A stretch of 64,000 nt of DNA from assembly GCA_021731145.1 (NCBI GenBank), contig JAKFXX010000024.1:1-64000 (forward strand), written 5' to 3'. Below, one piece after another: positions 37,996 through 46,165 of the stretch. The DNA comes from Gammaproteobacteria bacterium. Its GTDB lineage: Bacteria; Pseudomonadota; Gammaproteobacteria; Ga0077554; Ga007554. Each line of letters begins with the position of its first letter. The stretch's first letter is position 1. The notes beneath the pieces were generated by a model. It was not told where the DNA came from. It saw nothing but the letters and a program-made list of their open reading frames with translations, and did not search any database. Both the position numbers and the translations under genes were made by a program.

Positions 37996-39347
37996 TTAAT
38001 CAGGGTATACGCAACACCGATTGCACCACATGCGGCGATTACTGGGATGATTCCGGCTTTATAGCGGAACAAAGCGATAAAGGCTGCCACACCAATCAAC
38101 AGGGAGACCCACTCAAAATTCCCGGAAAAGCCCTGTGGCCACAGCACGTGATAGGCGAAAAACACCGCCAGATTGAGTATCACCCCCACCACTGCGGCGG
38201 TGATGCCGGTGAGCGGTGCGGTGAAGTGCAGGTTGTGCCGTGTCGTTTCGATTGCGGGGGCGCCAACCAGAATGAACAGGAAGGAGGGCAGGAAGGTGAA
38301 GAAGGTAACCACTGCGGCGGCGGCAGCGCCCGCCAGCGCCAGGTGGCCGGGCCCAAATAATTGCAGCGTCCAGCCGCCAACGAAGCCAACAAACGCCACG
38401 ATCATGATCAATGGGCCGGGCGTGGTTTCACCCAGCGCCAAACCGTCGATCATCTGCGTGGCCGTCAGCCACTGATAATACTCCACCGCCCCTTGGTAGA
38501 CATAAGGCAGCACCGCATAGGCCCCACCAAATGTCAGCAACGCGGCTTTGGTGAAGAACCAGCCCATTTGCGTAAGTGTGCCCTGCCAACCGTAGTTGAG
38601 CAGCAGCAGGGCCATAACGCCGGCCCACAACCCAAGGCAAACGAGCAGGTAACGTAGCGCGCGCGGCCAGTGGAAGTGAGTATGCGTGGGGCGCAGCGTG
38701 TCGTCATCGATCAGGGCGGGGCCGTAATCTTTGTTGGATGCCTTATGGCCGCTGCCTACGGCGAATTTGTCCGGTGCCATGCGGCCGCCCAGATAACCTG
38801 CCAGTGCCGCGCCTGCGATGATATAGGGGAAGGGGATGCTGAACGCAAGCATGGCGATGAATGCCGTGCCGGAGATGGCCCAGAGCACCCCGTTTTTCAG
38901 CGCACGCGAGCCGATTCGCCAGGCGGCGAACACCACTATCGCCGTTACGGCGGGCTTGATGCCATACAGCAGGCCCGCCACCAGTGGTGTATCGCCGAAC
39001 GCCAGGTATGTCCAGCTCAAGCCAACAAGTATAAACAAGGAGGGCAGCACGAATAGCACACCCGCCATGATGCCGCCCCAGGTGCCATGCATCAGCCAGC
39101 CGATATACGTTGCCAACTGCTGTGCCTCCGGGCCGGGCAGCACCATGGTGTAGTTCAGCGCGTGTAAAAAACGCCCCTCAGAAATCCATCTGCGGCGCTC
39201 CACCAACTCCTGGTGCATCAGGCTGATTTGCCCGGCAGGCCCGCCGAAGCTGATAAACCCAAGCTTTAGCCAGTATAAAAAGGCTGCGCCGAAGGATATG
39301 GGGCTGTGTGAAGCGGGTGTGGCTGTGGCGCTGTCGTCGGACGGCAT
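37992..39347 (-). CDS. chrA: Chromate efflux transporter ChrA
   Basis: A 451-residue inner-membrane protein with the two-domain (long-chain) CHR architecture. The N-terminal CHR domain has FLYWLKLGFISFGGPAGQIS, the ERRRWISEGRFLHALNYT region and MVLPGPEAQQLATYIGWLMHG; the second has FFTKAALLTFGGAYAVLPY, ALGETTPGPLIMIVAFVGF and the C-terminal helices. These are the conserved FGG and PGP motifs of chromate/proton antiporters. Start is the ATG before PSDDSATATP; a GTG 11 codons upstream is possible, and neither has a strong ribosome-binding site. It is convergent with the czc-PII operon and completes a metal-resistance block. A hairpin with a very G-rich loop lies in its leader. Confidence 0.9.
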   Translation of the reverse strand: MPSDDSATATPASHSPISFGAAFLYWLKLGFISFGGPAGQISLMHQELVERRRWISEGRFLHALNYTMVLPGPEAQQLATYIGWLMHGTWGGIMAGVLFVLPSLFILVGLSWTYLAFGDTPLVAGLLYGIKPAVTAIVVFAAWRIGSRALKNGVLWAISGTAFIAMLAFSIPFPYIIAGAALAGYLGGRMAPDKFAVGSGHKASNKDYGPALIDDDTLRPTHTHFHWPRALRYLLVCLGLWAGVMALLLLNYGWQGTLTQMGWFFTKAALLTFGGAYAVLPYVYQGAVEYYQWLTATQMIDGLALGETTPGPLIMIVAFVGFVGGWTLQLFGPGHLALAGAAAAAVVTFFTFLPSFLFILVGAPAIETTRHNLHFTAPLTGITAAVVGVILNLAVFFAYHVLWPQGFSGNFEWVSLLIGVAAFIALFRYKAGIIPVIAACGAIGVAYTLIN

Positions 39348-39408
39348 AATATCAATCGCAAATTTTGTGACGCAGCGCACAGAACTTTATCTGCCGTTGC
39401 GGATAATA

Positions 39409-39466
39409 GACTCCAGGGTAACAAATGACGGTCACCCCCCACCCCCCCAAGCCGTCATTTGGAGTC
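39409..39466 (-). promoter_or_regulatory. Hairpin with a G-run loop upstream of chrA
   Basis: Arms AAATGACGG (39423-39431) and CCGTCATTT (39452-39460) are perfect complements, extended by GACTCCA (39409-39415) and TGGAGTC (39460-39466) with seven bulged bases on one side. On the minus strand (the chrA sense) the loop contains seven G, one T and six G. It is 62 bases before the chrA ATG. It may be a regulatory leader structure or the end of a small mobile element. Confidence 0.45.
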
Positions 39467-39474
39467 CAACTTTA

Positions 39475-39508
39475 GCCCGGGCTGCTCAAAGCGCCTGGGC
39501 ATTTTTTT
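39475..39508 (+). terminator. Terminator-like hairpin with T-run
   Basis: GCCCGGGC (39475-39482) pairs with GCCTGGGC (39493-39500) with one wobble/mismatch, and seven T follow an A. By its T-run it works on the plus strand, although mutL and chrA beside it run on the minus strand; it may stop read-through from the convergent side. Confidence 0.4.
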
Positions 39509-39529
39509 GCCTGGCAACCTTAACCGCTT

Positions 39530-41365
39530 TTATCGTCCTCGCATGAACATCTTATCGAGTTCTGTCATGCTGAGCTGTATCCACGTAGGACGCCCATGGT
39601 TGCACTGGCCGCTACGTTCAGTGTGCTCCATGTCTCGCAATAGCATGTTCATCTCCGGGAGGGTAAGTTTGCGGTTGGCGCGCACTGAGCCATGGCAGGC
39701 GAGGGTAGAGAGTACGGTGTTAAGCTGTTCGCGGATCCGTGTGCTGTCGCCGAAGGCATGAAGGTCGGCCAGCACATCCTGCACCAAGGCTTCAACATTT
39801 GCATCGTGCAGCAATTCAGGTATCTGACGCACCACCAGCGTTGTGGCGCCCAGCCGATTAACCTCGAAACCAAGATTGGTGAAAGCGGTGCCGCATTCTT
39901 CCGCTAAGCGGGCGTCGCGTTCATTGACCGTTATTGTGATAGGTACAAGCAGAGGTTGAGAGCGTATCCCGTCGCTATCCAGCGCGGTTTTCATGCGTTC
40001 ATAGGTAATGCGTTCGTGCGCGGCGTGCATGTCTACCAGCACCAGGCCATTGGCGTTTTCGGCGAGAATATAGACGCCGTGCAGTTGCGCGATGGCGTAG
40101 CCCAGCGGCGGGGGCTCGTGCCGGACTTCATCCGCTACGGCTGGTATCGCATCGGAAGATGGGTGCAGCGCGGCATAGGCAGAGATTTGTTCGCGCACTT
40201 GCAATGGCGCTTGTGATGACGACAAAGGCAGGGGAGGTTGTCGTGCATATTGAGGGGCATGTGCAGGCGCTGGCGCATAGGATGGCTCGCGTGAGGCATT
40301 CTCAGATACGGGAATCCCGGGCGTGGAGAATTGCGGTGTGTGGTCGCCAGGCGTCGCATGACCAGGCCGGGTGGTTGCGAGCGCGTCGCGTAGCGTGCGG
40401 AACAAAAAGTCGTGGATCAGACGGCTTTCCCGGAAGCGCACCTCGTGTTTGGTGGGGTGAACGTTCACGTCCACCTCTGACGGCGGCATTTCCAGATACA
40501 GCGCAAACACCGGATGGCGTCCATGGAACAGCACATCCTGATAGGCCTGACGGATGGCGTGACTCACCAGCTTGTCGCGGATGATGCGTCCGTTGACATA
40601 AAAATATTGCAAATCGCTCTGGCCACGCGAGAAGGTTGGCAATGATATCCATCCCCATAGCCGCAAGCCGGAGGCCTCGAAGTCGATGCGCAGCGCGTTT
40701 TCAAGAAAGGGCGTGCCAATGATATCTGCAATGCGCCTCTCCTTGTCCCGTTCATCCAGGCCGGCGCGCAAGGTTTGAGCGGCGCGCTGGTTGTGGCGCA
40801 AGGTAACATCCACATCAAAACGGCTGAGCGCGATACGCTGCACAACGTCCTCAAGATGAGAGAATTCGGTTTTTTCACTGCGCAGGAATTTACGCCGCGC
40901 CGGGGTGTTGAAAAACAGATCGCGCACTTCCACTGTGGTGCCGACCGGGTGAGCGGCGGGTGTGGGTTGCGCATCCAGTTCGCGGCCATCGCCCTGGATG
41001 CGCCACCCGCTATTGTCACTTTGAGTGCGCGATGTCAGGATCAGGCGTGATACGGAATAGATGCTCGGCAAGGCCTCGCCACGGAAACCCAGGCTGGATA
41101 TATTCGTCAAGTCATCAAAGGTTTTGATTTTGCTTGTGGCATGGCGGCTCAGCGCCAGGACAAGATCATCCTTGTGGATGCCACTGCCGTTGTCACGCAC
41201 CCGTATCAAACCCGCGCCACCCTGTTCGACATCAATCTCGATATGGGTTGCCCCCGCATCCATGCTGTTTTCGAGCAGCTCCTTGACCAGCGAAGAAGGT
41301 CTTTCAATAACCTCGCCTGCTGCGATTTGGTTGGCGAGTTGGGTAGGGAGACGGTGGATGCGCAT
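39530..41365 (-). CDS. mutL: DNA mismatch repair protein MutL
   Basis: A 611-residue GHKL ATPase that couples MutS mismatch recognition to strand incision. N-terminal motifs are complete: [39 protein letters not shown] and [12 protein letters not shown] variable proline-rich linker (about 330-410) precedes the C-terminal dimerisation domain. That domain has [13 protein letters not shown], a one-residue variant of the DQHA(x)2E(x)4E endonuclease motif, plus [12 protein letters not shown] and [12 protein letters not shown], the other metal-site motifs. This MutL is therefore probably an endonuclease, as in bacteria without MutH, unlike E. coli MutL. It stands apart from amiB, its usual neighbour, which is at 7835. 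Confidence 0.95.
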   Translation of the reverse strand: MRIHRLPTQLANQIAAGEVIERPSSLVKELLENSMDAGATHIEIDVEQGGAGLIRVRDNGSGIHKDDLVLALSRHATSKIKTFDDLTNISSLGFRGEALPSIYSVSRLILTSRTQSDNSGWRIQGDGRELDAQPTPAAHPVGTTVEVRDLFFNTPARRKFLRSEKTEFSHLEDVVQRIALSRFDVDVTLRHNQRAAQTLRAGLDERDKERRIADIIGTPFLENALRIDFEASGLRLWGWISLPTFSRGQSDLQYFYVNGRIIRDKLVSHAIRQAYQDVLFHGRHPVFALYLEMPPSEVDVNVHPTKHEVRFRESRLIHDFLFRTLRDALATTRPGHATPGDHTPQFSTPGIPVSENASREPSYAPAPAHAPQYARQPPLPLSSSQAPLQVREQISAYAALHPSSDAIPAVADEVRHEPPPLGYAIAQLHGVYILAENANGLVLVDMHAAHERITYERMKTALDSDGIRSQPLLVPITITVNERDARLAEECGTAFTNLGFEVNRLGATTLVVRQIPELLHDANVEALVQDVLADLHAFGDSTRIREQLNTVLSTLACHGSVRANRKLTLPEMNMLLRDMEHTERSGQCNHGRPTWIQLSMTELDKMFMRGR

Positions 41366-41384
41366 CGGTTACGTCAGGAATAAA

Positions 41385-41797
41385 TCGGTGGCTATGAATG
41401 CGAAAAGTATACCTTATCAAAGTCTCGGGTGCGCATTGAATGAGGGCGTGTTAGCTGAAATCAGCAATGCCGCTTTGTCCAATCAGCCGCTTTGTAGATT
41501 AGTGTTGGTCGCAAGAACATCGGCTACCATAGGTGAGGGGATTTGGCTGGAATGTGGATGTGTTATATACCGTTGGCGTCAAGCCGTAGGCAAGACACGT
41601 AGGAAGTTGTGCTGTAGTGTTTGAGGGGTGCCCCAAAATTGAGCGGCTGGATGCCGTGTTTTAGCCGGTGACGTAATTTTTTGCAGCATCCGTTCACCAC
41701 GGAGCCAATCATCAGAGCCAATCAGGAAGATTCGAAAAAATCTCAAATTTCATTGAGAATCAATGTATAATTTGGTTTTTGAGGATAATTCTTGAGA
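41385..41797. other. Intergenic stretch between mutL and tRNA-Leu
   Basis: About 430 bases without a supportable gene. It contains a short direct repeat (GAGCCAATCA at 41702-41711 and 41715-41724) and an AT-rich segment near 41760. The mutL promoter must lie near 41366-41450, but no clear hexamer pair was found. Confidence 0.4.
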
Positions 41798-41884
41798 TGG
41801 TGCCGAAGAGAGGACTTGAACCTCCACGGGGTTGCCCCCACTGATACCTGAAACCAGCGCGTCTACCAATTCCGCCACCCCGGC
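41798..41884 (-). tRNA. tRNA-Leu (anticodon CAG)
   Basis: An 87-base tRNA on the minus strand. The 5' end GCCGGGG (from 41884) pairs with CTTCGGC before the discriminator and an encoded CCA (41798-41800). The D-arm has GGCGGAATTGGTAGACGC, the anticodon arm is CTGGT-TTCAGGT-ATCAG giving anticodon CAG, a long class II variable arm follows (GTGGGGGCAACCCC), and the T-arm contains GGTTCAAGTCC. The long variable arm and anticodon identify leucine. Confidence 0.96.
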
Positions 41885-41920
41885 AAGGGCTTCCGGTTAA
41901 CGATTCACCAGAAGGTGCGC

Positions 41921-41949
41921 ACTGTACCGGGAGCAGGTTTTATTGTCAA
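41921..41949 (-). promoter_or_regulatory. tRNA-Leu promoter
   Basis: On the minus strand, TTGACA (41944-41949) is a perfect -35, followed by a 17-base spacer and TACAGT (41921-41926) as -10. The bases just after it are GCGCACC, a GC-rich discriminator of the kind that makes stable-RNA promoters sensitive to (p)ppGpp. Confidence 0.75.
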
Positions 41950-42170
41950 CCGGACAAGCGATTTTTTTATCGGTACAATAAGCGATTAGTATTCGAAAAA
42001 GAGCGCCGGGAAGATCGGAAGCCCTCGTATATGGTATGATTTTTGAAACTTCAGAGACATTTTGGAGTGTTTTGTTTTTAATAAAAGGGTTTTTAGTTGG
42101 AAAATATCTTGTTGATTCATGTGTTGCCACAGGGCGCTCCCGCGCCGGTTAAGCAGGGGATGGCAGTCTG

Positions 42171-44465
42171 ATGACTAATTCTCCACCCCCCACTCACGCA
42201 GATCCTCACGCTGGTCGCGAGGCGGAAAAGTACGAAAACCCCATCCCCAGCCGCGAATTCATCATGCAGCTCCTGGAGACGCAGGGCGAGCCGCTTACCT
42301 ATAAGCAGCTTGTTGACTTGCTGGACTTGCACGACGAGGAAAGCCTGGAGGCGCTGCGACGGCGCTTGAACGCCATGGAGCGTGACGGCCAGTTGGTGCG
42401 CAACCGCCGCGATGGCTATGGCCTGATCGACAAAATGGATCTGGTGTGTGGCCGGGTTATCGGCCACCCCGATGGTTTCGGTTTTCTGGTGCCGGATGAG
42501 GGCGGGGAGGATCTTTTCCTGACGCCGCGCCAGATGGGATTCTGCATGCACGGCGACCGGGCTGTGGCGCGTATCGCCGGGGTTGACCGCCGTGGCCGCC
42601 GCGAAGGCGTACTGATTGAGATCCTGGAGCGCAACACGCAACATGTGGTGGGGCGTTTCTATCAGCAGGAAGGGCGTGTCGGTTTCGTTACCCCCGACAA
42701 TAAACGCATTACCCATGACATTCTGGTGCCTGCGGATTACCAGGGCGGCGCGCGGCGCGATCAGATCGTGGTGGTGGAGCTTATCGAACAGCCGAGCAAA
42801 CACGCCAAGCCGCTGGGACGGGTTGTTGAAATACTGGGGGATCACATGGCCCCCGGTCTGGAAATCGAAGTTGCAATCCGCGCCCACGAGATCCCCCTGG
42901 CATGGCCGGAGGCGGTGCAAAGCGAAATCGCCCATCTCACCCCGGAGGTGCCCGAGGCCTCCAAAGAGGGGCGTGAGGATTTGCGTGATGTGCCTCTGGT
43001 AACTATCGACGGCGCCGATGCGCGCGATTTTGACGATGCTGTGTATTGCGAGCGCAAAAAATCAGGTGGCTGGCGGTTGCTGGTGGCCATCGCCGATGTC
43101 TCATCGTATGTGCGTCCCCGCACCGCATTGGACGAGGAAGCGCAGGAGCGGGGCACTTCGGTGTATTTCCCGCAGCGCGTCATTCCCATGCTGCCCGAAA
43201 TTCTGTCCAACGGGTTGTGTTCTCTCAATCCCCACGTCGACCGCCTGTGCATGGTGTGCGAAATGTCCATCGACGCCGAGGGTGAGATTACCCGCCATCG
43301 CTTTTTTGAAGGGGTGATGCGCTCCGCTGCACGGCTGACCTATGACGAAGTGGCGGCGATGCTGGCAGGGCAAAAGCCTGCACTCAGTGCAAAACATGCC
43401 GTGATACTGCCGCATCTCGTGGAGCTGCACGCGCTATACAAAGCGTTGCTTGCAGCGCGTCAGCGGCGCGGCGCGATTGATTTCGACACCACCGAAACAC
43501 GCATCGTGTTTGGTGAGGGGCGCAAGATAGAACGCATCGAACCACTGGTGCGCAACGATGCCCACAAGATAATCGAAGAGTGCATGATTGCCGCCAATGT
43601 CGCGGCGGCGCGTTTTCTGCTCAAGCGCAAGATTCCTGCGGTATACCGCGTCCACGAAACACCAAAAGTGGAAAAAATCACCGACCTGCGCACATTCCTG
43701 GGCGAGTTTGGATTGCAATTGCGCGGCGGCGAAGACCCCGAGGCGCAACACTATGCCGAGCTACTCAACATCGTGCGCGGACGCCCTGATTTTCGCCTCA
43801 TCCAGACGGTTATGCTGCGCTCGCTCAACCAGGCCAAGTACACCCCGGATAATGTCGGGCATTTCGGACTGGCCCACGAGGCTTACACGCACTTCACCTC
43901 ACCTATTCGACGCTATCCCGATCTGCTGGTGCATCGCGCCATCCGTCATGCCCTCAAGGAAGGCAAGGTCAAAGGGTTTGCCTACACCGTTGAAGACATG
44001 GAAGCCCTGGGCGAGCATTGTTCCACTGCCGAACGGCGTGCCGACGATGCCACGCGCGACGCTGTCGACTGGCTGAAGTGCGAATTCATGATGAACAAGG
44101 TGGGTGAGGAGTTCGACGGCCTCATCACCAGCGTGACGTCGTTTGGTATCTTCGTCGAGCTGAGCGATATCTATGTTGAAGGGCTGGTGCATATTACCGC
44201 ACTGAGCAATGACTACTACCACCATGACAGCGCCGGACACCGGCTGCGCGGTGAGCGCACCGGCAAGGTATACCGATTGGGAGATCCAGTGCGTGTGAAG
44301 GTCATGCGCGCCGATCTCGACACCAGGCGCATCGACTTTGATCTGGTTGACCAGAGCCCCGTAAAGGAAAAGGTCAAGGATAAAGACCAGGAAGATGTAA
44401 AGCCGAAGCCAAAACGCAAGAGTAGAAGGAAATCCTCGGCGAAGAAGCGGAGTTCGCACCCGTGA
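42171..44465 (+). CDS. rnr: Ribonuclease R
   Basis: A 764-residue 3'-5' exoribonuclease that degrades structured RNA. There is an N-terminal winged helix (REFIMQLLETQGEPLTYKQL), then cold-shock-like OB domains (VIGHPDGFGFLVPDEGGEDL), then the RNB catalytic domain with ITIDGADARDFDDAV-like text (TIDGADARDFDDAVYCE, metal-binding aspartates near residue 282) and FTSPIRRYPDLLVHRAI, an S1 domain (FDGLITSVTSFGIFVELSDI) and a lysine-rich tail (KPKPKRKSRRKSSAKKR). Order and length match E. coli RNase R (813). rlmB follows after 34 bases, the conserved rnr-rlmB pair. Confidence 0.95.
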   Translation: MTNSPPPTHADPHAGREAEKYENPIPSREFIMQLLETQGEPLTYKQLVDLLDLHDEESLEALRRRLNAMERDGQLVRNRRDGYGLIDKMDLVCGRVIGHPDGFGFLVPDEGGEDLFLTPRQMGFCMHGDRAVARIAGVDRRGRREGVLIEILERNTQHVVGRFYQQEGRVGFVTPDNKRITHDILVPADYQGGARRDQIVVVELIEQPSKHAKPLGRVVEILGDHMAPGLEIEVAIRAHEIPLAWPEAVQSEIAHLTPEVPEASKEGREDLRDVPLVTIDGADARDFDDAVYCERKKSGGWRLLVAIADVSSYVRPRTALDEEAQERGTSVYFPQRVIPMLPEILSNGLCSLNPHVDRLCMVCEMSIDAEGEITRHRFFEGVMRSAARLTYDEVAAMLAGQKPALSAKHAVILPHLVELHALYKALLAARQRRGAIDFDTTETRIVFGEGRKIERIEPLVRNDAHKIIEECMIAANVAAARFLLKRKIPAVYRVHETPKVEKITDLRTFLGEFGLQLRGGEDPEAQHYAELLNIVRGRPDFRLIQTVMLRSLNQAKYTPDNVGHFGLAHEAYTHFTSPIRRYPDLLVHRAIRHALKEGKVKGFAYTVEDMEALGEHCSTAERRADDATRDAVDWLKCEFMMNKVGEEFDGLITSVTSFGIFVELSDIYVEGLVHITALSNDYYHHDSAGHRLRGERTGKVYRLGDPVRVKVMRADLDTRRIDFDLVDQSPVKEKVKDKDQEDVKPKPKRKSRRKSSAKKRSSHP

Positions 44466-44499
44466 CATTGTCACCTTTGATGGTGAAGGGCGCAATGTA

Positions 44500-45240
44500 A
44501 TGGCGGGCGATCAGTTGATCTACGGTCTCCATGCCGTCCAGGCCGCGTTGCAGCGTGACGCAGAGCATGTCACCGTTATTTTGCTGGACGCCAGCCGCAA
44601 GGACGCGCGCATACAGGCTATCGCCGATGCGGCAGAAAAGCACCACGTTGATATTCAGCGCGTAGCGCGCAAGGAACTTGATGCGCTGGCGCCAGAGGCG
44701 CGTCATCAGGGCGTAGTGGCGCGCTGCCGGGTTCGGGCGGCATGGAAGGAGGACGATCTTGAGCGCATTCTGGATGGTCTCACCGAGCCGCCTTTCCTGC
44801 TGGTGCTCGATGGCGTGCAGGATCCTCACAATCTGGGCGCATGCCTGCGCACCGCCGATGCCGCTGGCGTACACGCGGTGATCGCCCCGCGTGATCGCGC
44901 CGTGGGTCTCACCCCCGTGGTGCGTAAAGTCGCCAGCGGCGCGGCGGAAGCCGTGCCCTTCATCCAGGTCACCAATCTGGCACGCACCCTGCGCATGCTC
45001 CAGGAGCGGGGCGTGTGGACGGTAGGCGCGGATGCCGCGACTGATAAGGATCTCTTTGATGCCGACCTGCGCGGCCCGCTGGCCTTGATCATGGGTGCAG
45101 AGGGGCAGGGCATGCGCCGCCTCACCAGGGAGCACTGCGACGTACTGATCCGCATCCCCATGCGCGGCGCGGTGGAGAGCCTGAACGTCTCAGTGGCAAC
45201 GGGTATTTGCCTGTTCGAGGCAGTGCGTAGACGGGCTTAG
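44500..45240 (+). CDS. rlmB: 23S rRNA (guanosine-2'-O-)-methyltransferase RlmB
   Basis: A 246-residue SPOUT-fold enzyme that methylates G2251 of 23S rRNA using SAM. The N-terminal L30e-like substrate-binding domain starts IYGLHAVQAALQRD; the knotted catalytic domain has DGVQDPHNLGACLRTADAAG, IMGAEGQGMRRL and IPMRGAVESLNVSVATGICL, the three SPOUT motifs. Length is typical. The start ATG at 44500 follows the rnr stop by 34 bases in the same direction. Confidence 0.95.
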   Translation: MAGDQLIYGLHAVQAALQRDAEHVTVILLDASRKDARIQAIADAAEKHHVDIQRVARKELDALAPEARHQGVVARCRVRAAWKEDDLERILDGLTEPPFLLVLDGVQDPHNLGACLRTADAAGVHAVIAPRDRAVGLTPVVRKVASGAAEAVPFIQVTNLARTLRMLQERGVWTVGADAATDKDLFDADLRGPLALIMGAEGQGMRRLTREHCDVLIRIPMRGAVESLNVSVATGICLFEAVRRRA

Positions 45241-45330
45241 TTCTACTTTGTCAGCAGGGCAAGCGCATCTAATTTTCTTGGTGGATGCCCGCGCTGGCGA
45301 GCACACTGTTTCGCAGTGTCTGGTGGGAAT

Positions 45331-45885
45331 TCATTTCCGGTGACGGTCCCGCTGCCACAGCACTTCCTGTCCTCCTTCGGCGCGTGCCAGCACGCGTGCG
45401 ATGACGAACAACAGATCCGATAGGCGGTTAAGATAGGCGAGCGCTTCCCCGTTGATTGTTTCGTTGCGGGCCAGGCTCACCACATGGCGTTCGGCACGGC
45501 GGCATACCGTGCGTGCCAGGTGGCATGTGGCTGCGGCAGGGCCACCGGCGGGCAGGATAAACTCTTTGAGATAGGGCAGGTCGGCGTTGAATGCATCCAG
45601 CGTGGTTTCCAGCCGCGCCACATCATCCGCCGTGATGACCTGATGCCCAGGAATGCACAGTTCCCCGCCTAAATTGAATAAATCATGCTGAATGTCTGAT
45701 AGGCAGGCATGCACCGCTTCGGGCAGGTTATGAGCTAACACCATACCGATCACGCTGTTAAGTTCATCCGCTGTGCCATAGGCCTCCACGCGCAGGCTAT
45801 CCTTCGCTACGCGTGAGCCGTCGCCCAGACCGGTGTCGCCCTGATCGCCGGTACGGGTGTAGATTTTTGAGAGACGGTGTCCCAT
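45331..45885 (-). CDS. Cob(I)alamin adenosyltransferase, PduO type
   Basis: A 184-residue ATP:cob(I)alamin adenosyltransferase that makes adenosylcobalamin. Motifs are IYTRTGDQGDTGLGDGSRVA (ATP site), RVEAYGTADELNSVIGM, ILPAGGPAAATCHLARTVCR with RRAERHV, and LNRLSDLLFVIAR, all conserved in the trimeric PduO family. It lies alone and is convergent with rlmB. No cobalamin riboswitch is visible upstream, and no other B12 genes are in the window, so cofactor salvage or a B12-dependent enzyme elsewhere is implied. Confidence 0.92.
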   Translation of the reverse strand: MGHRLSKIYTRTGDQGDTGLGDGSRVAKDSLRVEAYGTADELNSVIGMVLAHNLPEAVHACLSDIQHDLFNLGGELCIPGHQVITADDVARLETTLDAFNADLPYLKEFILPAGGPAAATCHLARTVCRRAERHVVSLARNETINGEALAYLNRLSDLLFVIARVLARAEGGQEVLWQRDRHRK

Positions 45886-46165
45886 GTTGTTTAGCCTTTT
45901 CGTGATTTGTGTCTTGATAGCCGATAGCTGCGCCGAATATAAGGGGGATAGGTTCGAGATGCAAACACATTTATGCCAGGGAAATTATAGGGTACTTGGA
46001 GCTGCTGTTGGAATGGAAGGTTAGACGTGTTACGCGGGAAGGACATAAGAAACTTTGGTGTCAGGTTGCCATACACCGTACATCTGCCATGCACACAGCG
46101 TATCGGTGCATGTGAGAAGTTTGGTGTTCGCGTCCGGCAGCCATAACGATTCGTTATCGGAATGC

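Noticed and set aside
45303-45319. Hairpin ACACTG/CAGTGT between rlmB and the adenosyltransferase as a terminator
   Set aside because: Short six-base stem with no T-run on either strand.
45886-46165. Cobalamin riboswitch upstream of the adenosyltransferase; small minus-strand ORF at 45891-46094
   Set aside because: The conserved B12-box pattern is not visible and the small frame has no ribosome-binding site or recognisable content.
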